This document shows, one piece after another, positions 53,636-62,761 of a stretch of 64,000 nucleotides of DNA. Made by a program: the position numbers and the translations under genes. The stretch lies in contig NZ_CYPU01000039.1 in assembly GCF_001458195.1 (NCBI RefSeq), positions 496,093 through 560,092 of the forward strand, in the 5' to 3' direction. The DNA comes from Ruegeria atlantica. GTDB lineage: Bacteria > Pseudomonadota > Alphaproteobacteria > Rhodobacterales > Rhodobacteraceae. Within the stretch, counting starts at the first letter, position 1. Every line of letters begins with the position of its first letter. Under the pieces are notes generated by a model. That model was not told where the DNA came from. It was given only the letters and a program-made list of their open reading frames with translations, and made no database searches.

Positions 53636-56464
53636 ATGGCTAAGAAAATGCTTATCGATGCCACCCACGCGGAGGAAACCCGCGTCGTGGTGGTTGACGG
53701 AAATAAGGTCGAGGAATTCGATTTTGAATCCGAAAACAAACGCCAGCTTGCTGGCAACATCTATCTTGCAAAAGTAACCCGGGTCGAACCGTCACTGCAG
53801 GCGGCCTTTGTGGATTATGGCGGGAACCGGCATGGGTTCCTGGCGTTTTCGGAAATCCATCCGGATTACTATCAGATACCGGTTGCTGACCGCGAAGCTC
53901 TGATGGAAGAAGAGCGCGCCTATGCTGAGGCAATGAAAGCGCGTGACGAAGCCGAAGAGGCCAAGCCGAAGAAACGCCGGTCACGGTCGCGGTCGAAGGC
54001 TGCGGACGTTAAGTCTGACGATGCGGTTGAGTCGATTGAAGTATCGAACGAACCCACCGGCATGGAAACCATTGATCTGGACGAAAGCGAAGACGGCGCT
54101 GATGGCCCGGACCTTGAGGGCACATCCCCGGCAGATCGCGTTGCTGAAACACCGGTGGAAGAGCCTGGTGATGATGCGGGGGCGTCTGAATCAGACGCTG
54201 AAGGTGCAGCCGAAGGTGTGTTGTCGGAAGACGGTAGCGAGGCAGCGTATAGCTCTGATGCGCCTGCTATCGAGGCGACAGAAGCCAAAGATGAAGAAGC
54301 TGCCGACAAGTCCGATGACGCAGTTAACGAAGCAGAGGCACAAGATGCACCTGAAGCTTCGGAGGACGCGACCGAAGAAAACGAGGGCAAGTCTGAAGAA
54401 GAAGCGCGAGCCGATGCCACCGCGAAGGACGATTCGATTGAATCCGTCGCCGACGAGGATGATAGCGAAGACATTCGCCCGGTTCGCAAGCCGCGGCCAC
54501 GTCGCTATAAGATTCAAGAGGTTATCAAGGTCCGCCAGGTCTTGCTGGTGCAAGTCGTCAAGGAAGAACGTGGCAACAAAGGCGCTGCTCTGACCACCTA
54601 CTTGTCTCTGGCAGGTCGATACTGCGTTTTGATGCCGAACACGGCTCGTGGCGGCGGGATCAGCCGCAAAATCACCAATGCGCCGGACCGAAAAAAGCTC
54701 AAAGAAATTGCTGCGGAAATTGACGTTCCAACCGGTGCAGGTCTGATTATCCGGACAGCCGGTGCCAAGCGGACAAAATCTGAGATCAAGCGCGATTATG
54801 AATACCTGCAACGCATGTGGGAGCAGATCCGCGAGTTGACGCTGAAATCCATTGCGCCGGCGAAAATCTATGAAGAAGGCGATCTGATCAAACGGTCGAT
54901 CCGTGATCTCTATAATCGCGAAATCGATGAGGTTCTGGTCGAAGGTGAAGGCGGTTATCGCATCGCCAAAGACTTCATGAAGATGATCATGCCGTCACAC
55001 GCGAAGAACGTGAAACGGTACGAGGATGCGCTGCCGCTGTTCGCACGCTATCAGGTCGAAAGCTATCTGGCGGGCATGTTCAACCCGACCGTTCAGCTGA
55101 AATCGGGTGGTTACATCGTGATCGGTGTGACCGAAGCGCTCGTCGCGATTGATGTGAACTCGGGCCGGGCGACCAAAGAGGGCTCGATCGAGGAAACCGC
55201 GCTCAAGACCAACCTTGAGGCTGCGGAAGAGGTGGCACGACAGCTGCGTCTGCGCGACCTGGCCGGTCTGATCGTCATCGACTTTATCGACATGGACGAG
55301 CGCAAGAACAATCTCGCCGTCGAAAAGCGTATGAAAGAACGGCTGAAAACAGACCGTGCGCGTATTCAGGTCGGCCGAATCTCAGGCTTTGGCCTTATGG
55401 AGATGAGCCGCCAGCGTCTACGTCCCGGCATGTTGGAAGCCACGACTCAGCCATGCCCGGCTTGCCACGGAACAGGTCTGATCCGGTCGGACGACAACAT
55501 GGCGCTGTCGATCCTGCGGCAGATCGAGGAAGAGGGTACACGCCGTCGTTCGCGCGAGGTGCTTGTTCGTTGCCCTGTCAGCATCGCAAACTTCTTGATG
55601 AACCAGAAACGCGAGCATATCGCACAGATTGAGGCCCGTTATGGCCTGTCTGTACGTGTTGAAGGCGACGTCCATCTGGTCAGCCCGGATTTCTCGATGG
55701 AGAAATTCAAGACGGCAAGCCGGATCGTTCCCGAAGCCAGCGCGCCCGTTGTTTCCGTGGATGCGTCCCTGATGGATCTTGTCGACGCCAGCGAGGATGA
55801 GCCGGCCGATGAGGAAACCACCGTTCAGGCCGAAGAGGAGGCCAAGCCCAAGCGCAAGCGTCGTCGCCGCCGTCGGAAAAAGAGCAATGGATCTGACGAA
55901 ACTCCTGAGGTGAACGCTGAAGAGGGTGACGCGGCGGCGTCCGAGGAATCGGATGAAGCCAAAACGGAAGCGGCAGATGACGCAAAACCCGAGGGTGAAG
56001 CATCTGAGCCTGCCGAAGAGGAAAAAGCAGCCAAGCCCAAGCGCCACCGTGCACCGCGCCGCAAGAAGAAGGACGCGGAACCTGTTGAAGCTAAGGAAGA
56101 AGTCGCTGCTGAAGCTGTTGTGAGCCAGGATGCTCAGGCCGCAAGCCCTGAAGCACCGGCCGAGGAAACTGGTGTGACAGATGCACCTGTTGAAGCTCCT
56201 GTCGAAACCGCCGAGAAGGTTGAACAGGCCGAAGCGGTGGCAGAACTGCCCACGCCCGAGGCGGAAAGCGTCGTTGAAGAAAAGGTTGAACCTGCAGAGG
56301 CCGAACAACCCGAACCTGTGGCCGAAGTGGCCGCAGAAGACCCGCAAGAACCAGCGGACGTAATGGTTGAAGAAGCCCCTGAGCCGGTTCTGGAGGTCGT
56401 GGCCGAAGAACCGGAGCAGCCGGCCAAACCCAAGCGGCGTGGTTGGTGGTCACTGGGTCAGTAA
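53636..56464 (+). CDS. rne: Ribonuclease E
   Basis: The main endoribonuclease of mRNA decay and rRNA/tRNA processing. 942 residues. KKMLIDATHAEETRVVVV starts the catalytic half; the S1 domain (from ~36) is split by a ~185-residue acidic/basic insert (about 101-285), then resumes at RRYKIQEVIKVRQVLLVQV. The catalytic Asp residues lie in VAIDVNSGRAT and VIDFIDMDERKN, and the zinc link is CPACHGTG (near 608). The C-terminal ~240 residues are disordered, Glu/Ala-rich, with Arg blocks (RKRRRRRRK, RHRAPRRKKK) and a last PKRRGWWSLGQ. Ribosome site AAGGAC. Confidence 0.97.
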   Translation: MAKKMLIDATHAEETRVVVVDGNKVEEFDFESENKRQLAGNIYLAKVTRVEPSLQAAFVDYGGNRHGFLAFSEIHPDYYQIPVADREALMEEERAYAEAMKARDEAEEAKPKKRRSRSRSKAADVKSDDAVESIEVSNEPTGMETIDLDESEDGADGPDLEGTSPADRVAETPVEEPGDDAGASESDAEGAAEGVLSEDGSEAAYSSDAPAIEATEAKDEEAADKSDDAVNEAEAQDAPEASEDATEENEGKSEEEARADATAKDDSIESVADEDDSEDIRPVRKPRPRRYKIQEVIKVRQVLLVQVVKEERGNKGAALTTYLSLAGRYCVLMPNTARGGGISRKITNAPDRKKLKEIAAEIDVPTGAGLIIRTAGAKRTKSEIKRDYEYLQRMWEQIRELTLKSIAPAKIYEEGDLIKRSIRDLYNREIDEVLVEGEGGYRIAKDFMKMIMPSHAKNVKRYEDALPLFARYQVESYLAGMFNPTVQLKSGGYIVIGVTEALVAIDVNSGRATKEGSIEETALKTNLEAAEEVARQLRLRDLAGLIVIDFIDMDERKNNLAVEKRMKERLKTDRARIQVGRISGFGLMEMSRQRLRPGMLEATTQPCPACHGTGLIRSDDNMALSILRQIEEEGTRRRSREVLVRCPVSIANFLMNQKREHIAQIEARYGLSVRVEGDVHLVSPDFSMEKFKTASRIVPEASAPVVSVDASLMDLVDASEDEPADEETTVQAEEEAKPKRKRRRRRRKKSNGSDETPEVNAEEGDAAASEESDEAKTEAADDAKPEGEASEPAEEEKAAKPKRHRAPRRKKKDAEPVEAKEEVAAEAVVSQDAQAASPEAPAEETGVTDAPVEAPVETAEKVEQAEAVAELPTPEAESVVEEKVEPAEAEQPEPVAEVAAEDPQEPADVMVEEAPEPVLEVVAEEPEQPAKPKRRGWWSLGQ

Positions 56465-56471
56465 CAAGAAG

Positions 56472-56497
56472 AGGCGGGCCATGTGCCCGCCTTTTTC
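56472..56497 (+). terminator. Terminator after rne
   Basis: Stem AGGCGGGC / GCCCGCCT with loop CATGT and a T-rich tail TTTTC. It can also serve the convergent tusA gene in part. Confidence 0.88.
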
Positions 56498-56509
56498 TTT
56501 TGGCCGATC

Positions 56510-56743
56510 TTAGTGAGATTTCTGGATCAAATAGATCTGATGGCCGTCCGCGTCTTCCTGCGACAACAATTGGTGCCCGCTCTCAACACAGAAATGCGGG
56601 ACATCAATTATGGCGGCAGGATCATCTGCCAGCACGCACAGAACGGCCCCGACAGGCATGGATTTCAAACGTTTGCGCGCTCTCAGGACGGGCAAAGGGC
56701 ACAACAGACCCAGCGCATCGAGTGTTTCGGATGGATTTGACAT
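56510..56743 (-). CDS. tusA: TusA-family sulfur carrier protein
   Basis: A 77-residue SirA/TusA-type protein. ETLDALGLLCPLPVLRARKRL holds the CPxP motif with the sulfur-carrying Cys. TusA relays sulfur for tRNA thiolation and cofactor synthesis. The family start is ATG 56743; the longer open frame is not supported. It is convergent with rne and divergent from ccdA. Confidence 0.9.
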   Translation of the reverse strand: MSNPSETLDALGLLCPLPVLRARKRLKSMPVGAVLCVLADDPAAIIDVPHFCVESGHQLLSQEDADGHQIYLIQKSH

Positions 56744-56848
56744 AAGGTTCAGATATTTCCACTTTGGCAGGGTGTCCAGCGTGCAACCACGAGGATGTGA
56801 CCGAATGGCCCCGTGACGTTGGCCGCCCCATACCATATGTGCTGAAAC

Positions 56849-57601
56849 ATGTTCGGAATAGATATCATCGACGCGGGCTTGCTGCCTGCCATGTTCATCG
56901 CGATGCTGGGCGGGTTGATCAGCTTTCTGTCGCCCTGCGTTCTGCCTATCGTTCCGCCGTATCTGGCTTACATGAGCGGTGTGACGATCAACGAGATGCA
57001 GGATGAGGCGAAAGCACGCCGCAAGGCAACCTTGGCCGCTCTGTTCTTTGTTCTGGGCCTGTCTACGGTGTTTTTGTTGCTGGGTTTCACCGCTTCTGCC
57101 TTCGGGGTGTTTGTCCTGCAGAACCAGGTGTTATTCGCAAAGATCTCTGGCGCTGTGGTCATTGTCTTTGGCTTGCATTTTCTGAACGTCTTCCGCATCC
57201 CGTTTCTGGACCGCGAGGCCCGGATTGAGACCGGTGATTCCGGTGGATCAGTGTTTGGCGCTTATATCCTTGGTCTGGCCTTTGCATTTGGCTGGACACC
57301 CTGCATTGGGCCACAGCTGGGGGCAATTCTGTCGCTGGCCGCGTCTGAGGCCTCGGTCGCAAGGGGAACACTGTTGCTGGGCGTCTATGCGGCGGGCCTC
57401 GGTATTCCATTCCTTCTGGCCGCGATGTTCCTGAACCGGTCGATGTCGGTGATGAATCGGATCAAGCCATACATGGGCACGATCGAAAGGGTGATGGGGG
57501 GCTTGTTGCTGTTCGTGGGCATAATGCTGATTACTGGTTTGTTCACGGAGTTCAGCTGGTGGCTGTTAGAGACATTCCCGGCACTGGCAAATTTCGGATG
57601 A
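56849..57601 (+). CDS. ccdA: Cytochrome c biogenesis protein CcdA
   Basis: A six-helix thiol-electron carrier that passes reductant from thioredoxin across the membrane to CcmG/CcmH. 250 residues, with the paired cysteines in LSPCVLPIVPPYLAYMSG near 32 and GWTPCIGPQLGAI near 150. It lies 12 kb from the ccmEFH genes. The ATG has a weak ribosome site. Confidence 0.94.
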   Translation: MFGIDIIDAGLLPAMFIAMLGGLISFLSPCVLPIVPPYLAYMSGVTINEMQDEAKARRKATLAALFFVLGLSTVFLLLGFTASAFGVFVLQNQVLFAKISGAVVIVFGLHFLNVFRIPFLDREARIETGDSGGSVFGAYILGLAFAFGWTPCIGPQLGAILSLAASEASVARGTLLLGVYAAGLGIPFLLAAMFLNRSMSVMNRIKPYMGTIERVMGGLLLFVGIMLITGLFTEFSWWLLETFPALANFG

Positions 57602-57664
57602 TCTGTTGATCTGACTTACCTTGACGCTCAGGCTGCGTTAACCTGCGCTGCAGAAGGTAAGGCC

Positions 57665-58879
57665 ATGAGCAGTCAGAATAATCATCCTCGGGTGCGTAAA
57701 CGCCGGGTATTCTATATTCCCGGCTATGACCCGATACCGCCGTGGCGGTATCGTGAGCTTTATCGTACCGAAGGCTCGCTGCAGGCGGAGATATCCGGTT
57801 ATGAGATTTCGGTGTCCGCCAAGTCAGACGATGGCCCATATGGATGGCACGTCACTTCCCGGCAGGATGATTATGAAGTTCAGGCCGATGTGAGTGTTTT
57901 GGTCTGGTCGGATCTGGTGCGTGACAGCATGTCCAATTCGATCCCGGCGACCTATCTGCAATTGGTGCAGACCGCATGGATCTATATGTCCTCCGGAACG
58001 CTTTGGCGTCTGATGCAGCTGCGCAAGGGGCCTGTGGTTGCCGCACTGTACCCGGTAGGAATGTTGGTGGCTCAACTGCTGTTGGCGATCTTGCTAGCCG
58101 GGGCCATGACATGGGTTTTGATGCTGTTTATCGGCTGGCTGGGCGTCATCCTTGCAGTTGGGGCCGCTTACATTCTGATGCGCTGGTTTCGCCAGCAAGA
58201 CGGCCAGCTTTTTGCCTATTACCTGATGCATGATTACGCCTATTCCGCAAAACTCAAAGGGGCGACGCCTGTTGAATTACGCAATCGCCTGCGTGCATTC
58301 GGTGCGTTGATCCAAGAGGCGCTGAATTCAGACGCAGACGAGGTGCTGGTCGTCGGGCATAGTTCAGGGGCCCATCTGGGTGTCAGCGTTCTGGCCGATG
58401 TTATCCGCGACAACAGTCAACGTGATAACGGCCCCGCGTTTTCGTTCCTGACATTGGGGCAGGTCGTGCCCATGGTGTCATTTCTACCCGAGGCGCAGGG
58501 TTTGAGGGCGGATTTGCAATTCTTGTCCACGCAGGAAGGCCTGACCTGGGTCGACGTCTCGGCCCCCGGCGATGGCTGTTCTTTTGCGCTGTGCGATCCG
58601 GTTTCCGTCAGCGGTGTCGCCACTGCGGAAAAGAAATGGCCTCTGGTTCTGTCTGCAGCCTTTACACAGACCCTGTCCCCCGAACGCTGGAAGAACATGA
58701 GATGGAAATTCTTCCGTTTGCATTTCCAGTATCTCTGCGCCTTCGACAAGCCCGATCGGTATGACTATTTTCGTATCACTGCCGGGCCTCAAACCTTAGG
58801 GCAGAGGTTTGAGGGGCGGGCACCGTCGAAATCGCGGATGGATAAGCCGGTCTCAAAATACATCTCGGTGAAGGCATGA
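57665..58879 (+). CDS. Membrane-anchored alpha/beta-hydrolase-like protein
   Basis: A 404-residue protein with an N-terminal strand and oxyanion-like start (RVFYIPGYDPIPPWRYRELYR), a central pair of hydrophobic helices (ALYPVGMLVAQLLLAILLAG and WVLMLFIGWLGVILAVGAAY), then the nucleophile elbow VLVVGHSSGAHLG near 235. The GxSxG and the following helix fit a lipase/esterase fold. A catalytic Asp/His pair is not obvious by eye. It overlaps the P450 gene by 4 bases (ATGA), so both are made together. I do not recognise a named family. Confidence 0.72.
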   Translation: MSSQNNHPRVRKRRVFYIPGYDPIPPWRYRELYRTEGSLQAEISGYEISVSAKSDDGPYGWHVTSRQDDYEVQADVSVLVWSDLVRDSMSNSIPATYLQLVQTAWIYMSSGTLWRLMQLRKGPVVAALYPVGMLVAQLLLAILLAGAMTWVLMLFIGWLGVILAVGAAYILMRWFRQQDGQLFAYYLMHDYAYSAKLKGATPVELRNRLRAFGALIQEALNSDADEVLVVGHSSGAHLGVSVLADVIRDNSQRDNGPAFSFLTLGQVVPMVSFLPEAQGLRADLQFLSTQEGLTWVDVSAPGDGCSFALCDPVSVSGVATAEKKWPLVLSAAFTQTLSPERWKNMRWKFFRLHFQYLCAFDKPDRYDYFRITAGPQTLGQRFEGRAPSKSRMDKPVSKYISVKA

Positions 58880-60225
58880 CGCCGCCCAAGCCAACTTCGC
58901 GCCCTGATAAAGTATCGCTTTGGCGGTATCTGAGGTTGTTTCGCAAGGACATTCTGTCAGCTCAACCCCATAGGCTGTACCGCGCCTGGATGGCCGAATT
59001 TCGCACGCCGTTCTTTCGATCATACTTGGTAAATCAGCCAGAATTGATCGACACAGTTCTGAAAAAACGCCCTTATGACTTTCCTAAATCTAACCGCATA
59101 AGTGAGGGGCTGCGTCCGTTGCTGGGGGACTCTGTCTTCCTGACCAATGGGGACACCTGGAAGAGTCAGCGCAGGATCATTGACCCCGCGTTCGAAGGCG
59201 GCCGATTGAAAGATACCTTTCCGGCGATGCATGCAGCTGGTCAAGCAGCGGTGGATCGGTTGCGTCCGCAGTCAGGTGGTGTCGTTGAGTTTGAAGAGGT
59301 CACCAGCCATATCGCGGCGGATGTCATTTTTCGCACCTTGTTTTCGGTGCCCATCGAACACGAAATCGCCGCGCAGATTTTTGACAAGTTTCGCAGCTAT
59401 CAGCGTGAACAACCCATTCTGAACATTGCGGCTTTTGTCCCTCTGCCGAAATGGTTGCCGCGATTGCACTCAAGACGCACCAAGAAGAATGCCAAGGATA
59501 TCAGGGCGCTAATCCAGCGACTTACGGCGGATCGGGCTGAACTGATCGCTCGTGGTGGCGCTCCGGATGATCTGGCAACCAAGATCATGACCACGCGTGA
59601 TCCCGAAACCGGGCGTGGGTTTGACACGCAGGAAATGGTTGATCAGGTGGCGATCTTCTTTCTTGCCGGGCATGAAACCAGCGCGTCCGCTCTGGCCTGG
59701 ACGCTGTACCTGATGGCCATATATCCCGAATGGCAGGACAGGCTGGCCGAGGAAGCTGTGGCGCTCGACACGCCCGAGTTTTCTGTAATGTCGCGGCTAA
59801 AGCTTAGCCGGGATGTGTTCCGCGAAGCGCTGCGGCTTTATCCGCCTGTGCCGATGATGGTACGCGAGGCGGCTTGCCCTGAACGTTTCCGGGACAGGGA
59901 TGTCTCCGAAGGGTCGCAAATCGTGATCAGCCCGTGGCATCTGCATCGGCAGGAAAGGCTCTGGGAACGTCCCGACGAATTTGATCCGACCCGGTGGGGA
60001 ACTGAGAATGGAAAGACCTGTCAGCGCAACGCGTACATTCCATTCTCGACAGGGTCCCGCGTATGTCCCGGTGCCGGGTTCACCATGATCGAGGGGCCGC
60101 TTCTGTTATCCATGCTGTTGCGACACTTCCGGTTCGAGTTGGTCGCGGGACAAACGCCGGTTCCGGTCGCGCATTTGACCGTCCGATCGAAAGACGGAAT
60201 TTGGTTGCGCTTGGTTGAGCGCTAA
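58876..60225 (+). CDS. Cytochrome P450
   Basis: A heme-thiolate monooxygenase of 449 residues without membrane anchor or reductase fusion. I-helix FLAGHETSASALAW near 260 holds the oxygen-activating AGxxT; the ExxR motif is FREALRLYPPVP near 310; the heme-binding loop is FSTGSRVCPGAGF near 393 with the axial Cys. The sequence style (LRLYPPVPMMVREA) is like CYP4/CYP102-type enzymes acting on hydrophobic chains. Start overlaps the hydrolase stop. No ferredoxin or reductase gene is near, so the electron donor is elsewhere. Substrate unknown. Confidence 0.94.
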   Translation: MTPPKPTSRPDKVSLWRYLRLFRKDILSAQPHRLYRAWMAEFRTPFFRSYLVNQPELIDTVLKKRPYDFPKSNRISEGLRPLLGDSVFLTNGDTWKSQRRIIDPAFEGGRLKDTFPAMHAAGQAAVDRLRPQSGGVVEFEEVTSHIAADVIFRTLFSVPIEHEIAAQIFDKFRSYQREQPILNIAAFVPLPKWLPRLHSRRTKKNAKDIRALIQRLTADRAELIARGGAPDDLATKIMTTRDPETGRGFDTQEMVDQVAIFFLAGHETSASALAWTLYLMAIYPEWQDRLAEEAVALDTPEFSVMSRLKLSRDVFREALRLYPPVPMMVREAACPERFRDRDVSEGSQIVISPWHLHRQERLWERPDEFDPTRWGTENGKTCQRNAYIPFSTGSRVCPGAGFTMIEGPLLLSMLLRHFRFELVAGQTPVPVAHLTVRSKDGIWLRLVER

Positions 60226-60226
60226 C
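60215..60226. promoter_or_regulatory. Candidate LacI-type site before the class I aldolase gene
   Basis: TTGAGCGCTAAC differs from GTTAGCGCTAAC (before gap paralogue 1) at two of 12 positions. It covers the P450 stop and lies 72 bases before the aldolase start. Weaker than the gap sites and partly coding, so it may be chance. Confidence 0.4.
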
Positions 60227-60297
60227 AAACTACCATCCTATCACGCCTTGCTGTATGCGGTTTGAAATCGCGGAATCATATTGAACGGGAAAGTCTT

Positions 60298-61179
60298 ATG
60301 TCATCATCAGAACAGCGCACACAAATGTCCGACGGCGCAGGATTCATCGCAGCATTGGATCAAAGCGGTGGCTCGACCCCCAAGGCGCTGGCGCTTTATG
60401 GCGTGGCTGCATCTGAATACAGCTCGGACGAAGAGATGTTCGGTGAAATCCAGAAAATGCGCGCGCGGATCATTCTGGCGGATGATTTCACCAAGGACAA
60501 AGTGATCGGCGCGATCCTGTTCGAACGCACTCTGGGCGAGCAAATTGATGGTCAGAAGGTCGCCGACTATTTGTGGTCAGTGAAAGGCATTGTACCTTTC
60601 CTCAAGATTGACAAAGGTTTGGAAGACGAAGCGAATGGCGTTCAGATGATGAAACCCATTCCAGGTCTGGCCGCAACATTGGCCAAAGCCGATGGTGTTT
60701 TCGGAACCAAGGAGCGCTCGGTCATTCATGAGGCAAACGCCGAAGGCATCGCGGCGGTTGTTGCACAGCAGTTCGACGTTGCGCGTGAAGTCGTGGCTTC
60801 CGGAATGGTTCCGATTGTTGAGCCTGAGGTGAACATCAACTCCGCCACCAAAGCCGAAGCCGAAGACATCCTGAAGGCTGAAATCCTGAAAAACCTTGAT
60901 CAGTTGGCTGACGGACAGGACATCATGCTCAAGCTGACGATCCCTAACCAAGCTAACCTCTATGACGAATTGGCCGATCATCCGCGTGTTCTGCGCGTGG
61001 TTGCGCTGTCGGGCGGTTATTCGACGGAACAGGCCTGCGATCTGCTAGGCCAGAATGGTAAGATGATCGCGTCCTTCTCGCGCGCGTTGACCGAAGGATT
61101 GTCAAAAAAGCAATCAGATGCCGAGTTCAACGCGGCCTTGGGCGGAAACATCGACAAGATTTTCCGTGCGTCAATCTAA
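60298..61179 (+). CDS. Fructose-bisphosphate aldolase, class I
   Basis: Cleaves or forms fructose-1,6-bisphosphate through a Schiff base, needing no metal. The 293 residues match the bacterial class I length. GFIAALDQSGGSTPKALALYG at the start, VPIVEPEVNINS near 175 and DIMLKLTIPNQANLYDE near 210 (with the lysine) are the family blocks. Start is ATG 60298 with GGGAAAG; the frame opens earlier with a TTG. A possible LacI-type site lies upstream. It is the functional neighbour of the gap genes but 42 kb away. Confidence 0.96.
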   Translation: MSSSEQRTQMSDGAGFIAALDQSGGSTPKALALYGVAASEYSSDEEMFGEIQKMRARIILADDFTKDKVIGAILFERTLGEQIDGQKVADYLWSVKGIVPFLKIDKGLEDEANGVQMMKPIPGLAATLAKADGVFGTKERSVIHEANAEGIAAVVAQQFDVAREVVASGMVPIVEPEVNINSATKAEAEDILKAEILKNLDQLADGQDIMLKLTIPNQANLYDELADHPRVLRVVALSGGYSTEQACDLLGQNGKMIASFSRALTEGLSKKQSDAEFNAALGGNIDKIFRASI

Positions 61180-61182
61180 ACA

Positions 61183-61785
61183 CTATTGGGGTTTGGTGAA
61201 TTCGTGGCGCAACTGCGCCGCTTTTTCACGCATGACGCAACCTTCGGCGTGATCATTCACCAGCCCCATTGCCTGCATAAAGGCAAACACGGTCGTCGGC
61301 CCGACAAACTTCCAGCCCCGTTTCTTCAGGTCTTTCGACATCGCCACAGATTCCGGCGACGTTGAAGCGGTTTGCGGGGCAGGCGGTGTATCTGCCTCGT
61401 ATCGCCACACATATGCGGCCAGAGACCCTTCGGCAGCGATTAACTCTTGCGCGCGGCGTGCGTTGTTAATCACGGCCTCGATCTTTCCACGATGTCGCAC
61501 AATTCCTGCATCTTGTAGCAAGCGCTTTGTATCTGCATCATCAAACGCGGCTACTGCGTTGATATCAAAAGCTTTGAAAGCTTTCCGAAAGTTCTCGCGC
61601 TTGGACAAAATCGTGCGCCAGCTTAGACCGGATTGAAAGCTTTCGAGGCATAGCTTTTCGAACAGACGCTGGTCATTGCCAACCGGATACCCCCATTCCT
61701 GATCGTGGTAGTCAAAGAATTCGGGCGCGGCCTGACACCACGCACAGCGTGGTTTTCCGTCTGGACCTAGAACTGTATCAACCAC
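61183..61785 (-). CDS. tag: DNA-3-methyladenine glycosylase I
   Basis: Removes 3-methyladenine from alkylated DNA. 200 residues: RCAWCQAAPEFFDYHDQEWGYPV at the start carries zinc-binding Cys residues, followed by LFEKLCLESFQSGLSWRTIL, and a C-terminal KKRGWKFVGPTTVFAFMQAMGLVNDH. It begins with GTG 61785, preceded by a full AAGGAG. It is convergent with the aldolase gene, 3 bases apart. Confidence 0.96.
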   Translation of the reverse strand: MVDTVLGPDGKPRCAWCQAAPEFFDYHDQEWGYPVGNDQRLFEKLCLESFQSGLSWRTILSKRENFRKAFKAFDINAVAAFDDADTKRLLQDAGIVRHRGKIEAVINNARRAQELIAAEGSLAAYVWRYEADTPPAPQTASTSPESVAMSKDLKKRGWKFVGPTTVFAFMQAMGLVNDHAEGCVMREKAAQLRHEFTKPQ

Positions 61786-61848
61786 CGTTTCGTACTCCTT
61801 TTGTTCCTTTTACTGTAAGCGGTTTCAGGATGTCAGAGCAAGACTGAT

Positions 61849-62067
61849 CTACTTGGATTGATACCAGTGTAGAATGAAAACCCTTATGGCCGATGCAAGT
61901 CCGATGTCCGGGTCACGCTCGACATCAATTTCGGCCGCCAGAGCGTTGATCGGTAGGTTTTTTTCCTTGGCAATGGTTCGGAACGCCTGCCAGAATTCAT
62001 CTTCCAGCGATACGGATGTCCGATGGCCTTTCAGCGTCAGGGATCGTTTGACCGGGCGTCCGCTCAT
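61849..62067 (-). CDS. Ribbon-helix-helix domain protein
   Basis: A 72-residue protein: RSLTLKGHRTSVSLEDEFWQAFRTIAKEKNLPINALAAEID, a strand then two helices as in RHH DNA-binding proteins of the RHH_4 type. It is the last gene of the fumC operon, overlapping the DUF4169 gene by 4 bases. Target DNA unknown. Confidence 0.85.
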   Translation of the reverse strand: MSGRPVKRSLTLKGHRTSVSLEDEFWQAFRTIAKEKNLPINALAAEIDVERDPDIGLASAIRVFILHWYQSK

Positions 62068-62240
62068 TTGTCCAACTTACGGCCTTCGTGGTCTTGGTTC
62101 AGCTTGTGTTGCTGCTTTTTTGCCAGATCCTTTTCGGCCTTGGTGCGGCCAAAGGCAACGGCATTTTGATCAGCGCGGGCCTTGTTTTCGGTCCGCGCTT
62201 TTTCTTTTCGAAATTTGTTCAGATTGACCGGTTCCGTCAT
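62064..62240 (-). CDS. DUF4169 small basic protein
   Basis: A 58-residue highly charged protein, below usual ORF-list size. It starts [20 protein letters not shown], continues ADQNAVAFGRTKAEKDLAKK and ends HEGRKLDK, fitting DUF4169. It overlaps both neighbours by 4 bases (ATGA on both sides), so its existence is strongly backed by the operon layout. Probably helical and nucleic-acid- or protein-binding (inference). Function unknown. Confidence 0.85.
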   Translation of the reverse strand: MTEPVNLNKFRKEKARTENKARADQNAVAFGRTKAEKDLAKKQQHKLNQDHEGRKLDK

Positions 62241-62761
62241 TGCGCATGTTTCACTTTGGTCAGACTATCGAACAATTCCGCACGGCTGTCATCTGAAAGG
62301 CACTCGACATTCACGGTGTCCAGAAAATCAGCCTGCGACGCAGTTGAGACCGGTGGTTGATCCGACAATGTGTCAAGGATTTGCCCGCCCAAATCCAACA
62401 GAGCGGGGCGCACCTCGGTCGTCAGATCCGCATAGCTTTCGGGAACAGAGGTTTGGTCTTCGGTCCACCGTTCAATCCAACAGGATTGAATCTCTTTCGC
62501 GGCTTCGATCTGCGCTTCAAAAAACAGCTGAGCGCTGTCCGGGTCAACGCCCGCAAGCGCTGCTTGTTCCAAGGTTTTGTCAATCACGACTTTTTCACGC
62601 TCAAGGTCTTCGACCGGGCGGTCATTGGCGTGTTTGAACGCAGCAACGTCCTGCATCCATTCCAGCCGAGAGTCGATCAGGTCGAACAGGTCAGCCTGAG
62701 CTGAGGTCGCTGTGCCCGCAATAAGCAGGCACAGGCAGGCAGGCTGACGCCACCCGATCAC
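62237..62761 (-). CDS. Secreted chorismate mutase, AroQ gamma class
   Basis: A periplasmic enzyme that turns chorismate to prephenate. 174 residues: signal peptide [17 protein letters not shown], then the gamma-class helix set [35 protein letters not shown], and [20 protein letters not shown], which keeps the Arg, Lys and Gln positions of the active site. It begins with GTG, whose bases overlap the fumC stop (GTGA). Its position in the fumC operon is unexplained. Confidence 0.82.
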   Translation of the reverse strand: MIGWRQPACLCLLIAGTATSAQADLFDLIDSRLEWMQDVAAFKHANDRPVEDLEREKVVIDKTLEQAALAGVDPDSAQLFFEAQIEAAKEIQSCWIERWTEDQTSVPESYADLTTEVRPALLDLGGQILDTLSDQPPVSTASQADFLDTVNVECLSDDSRAELFDSLTKVKHAQ

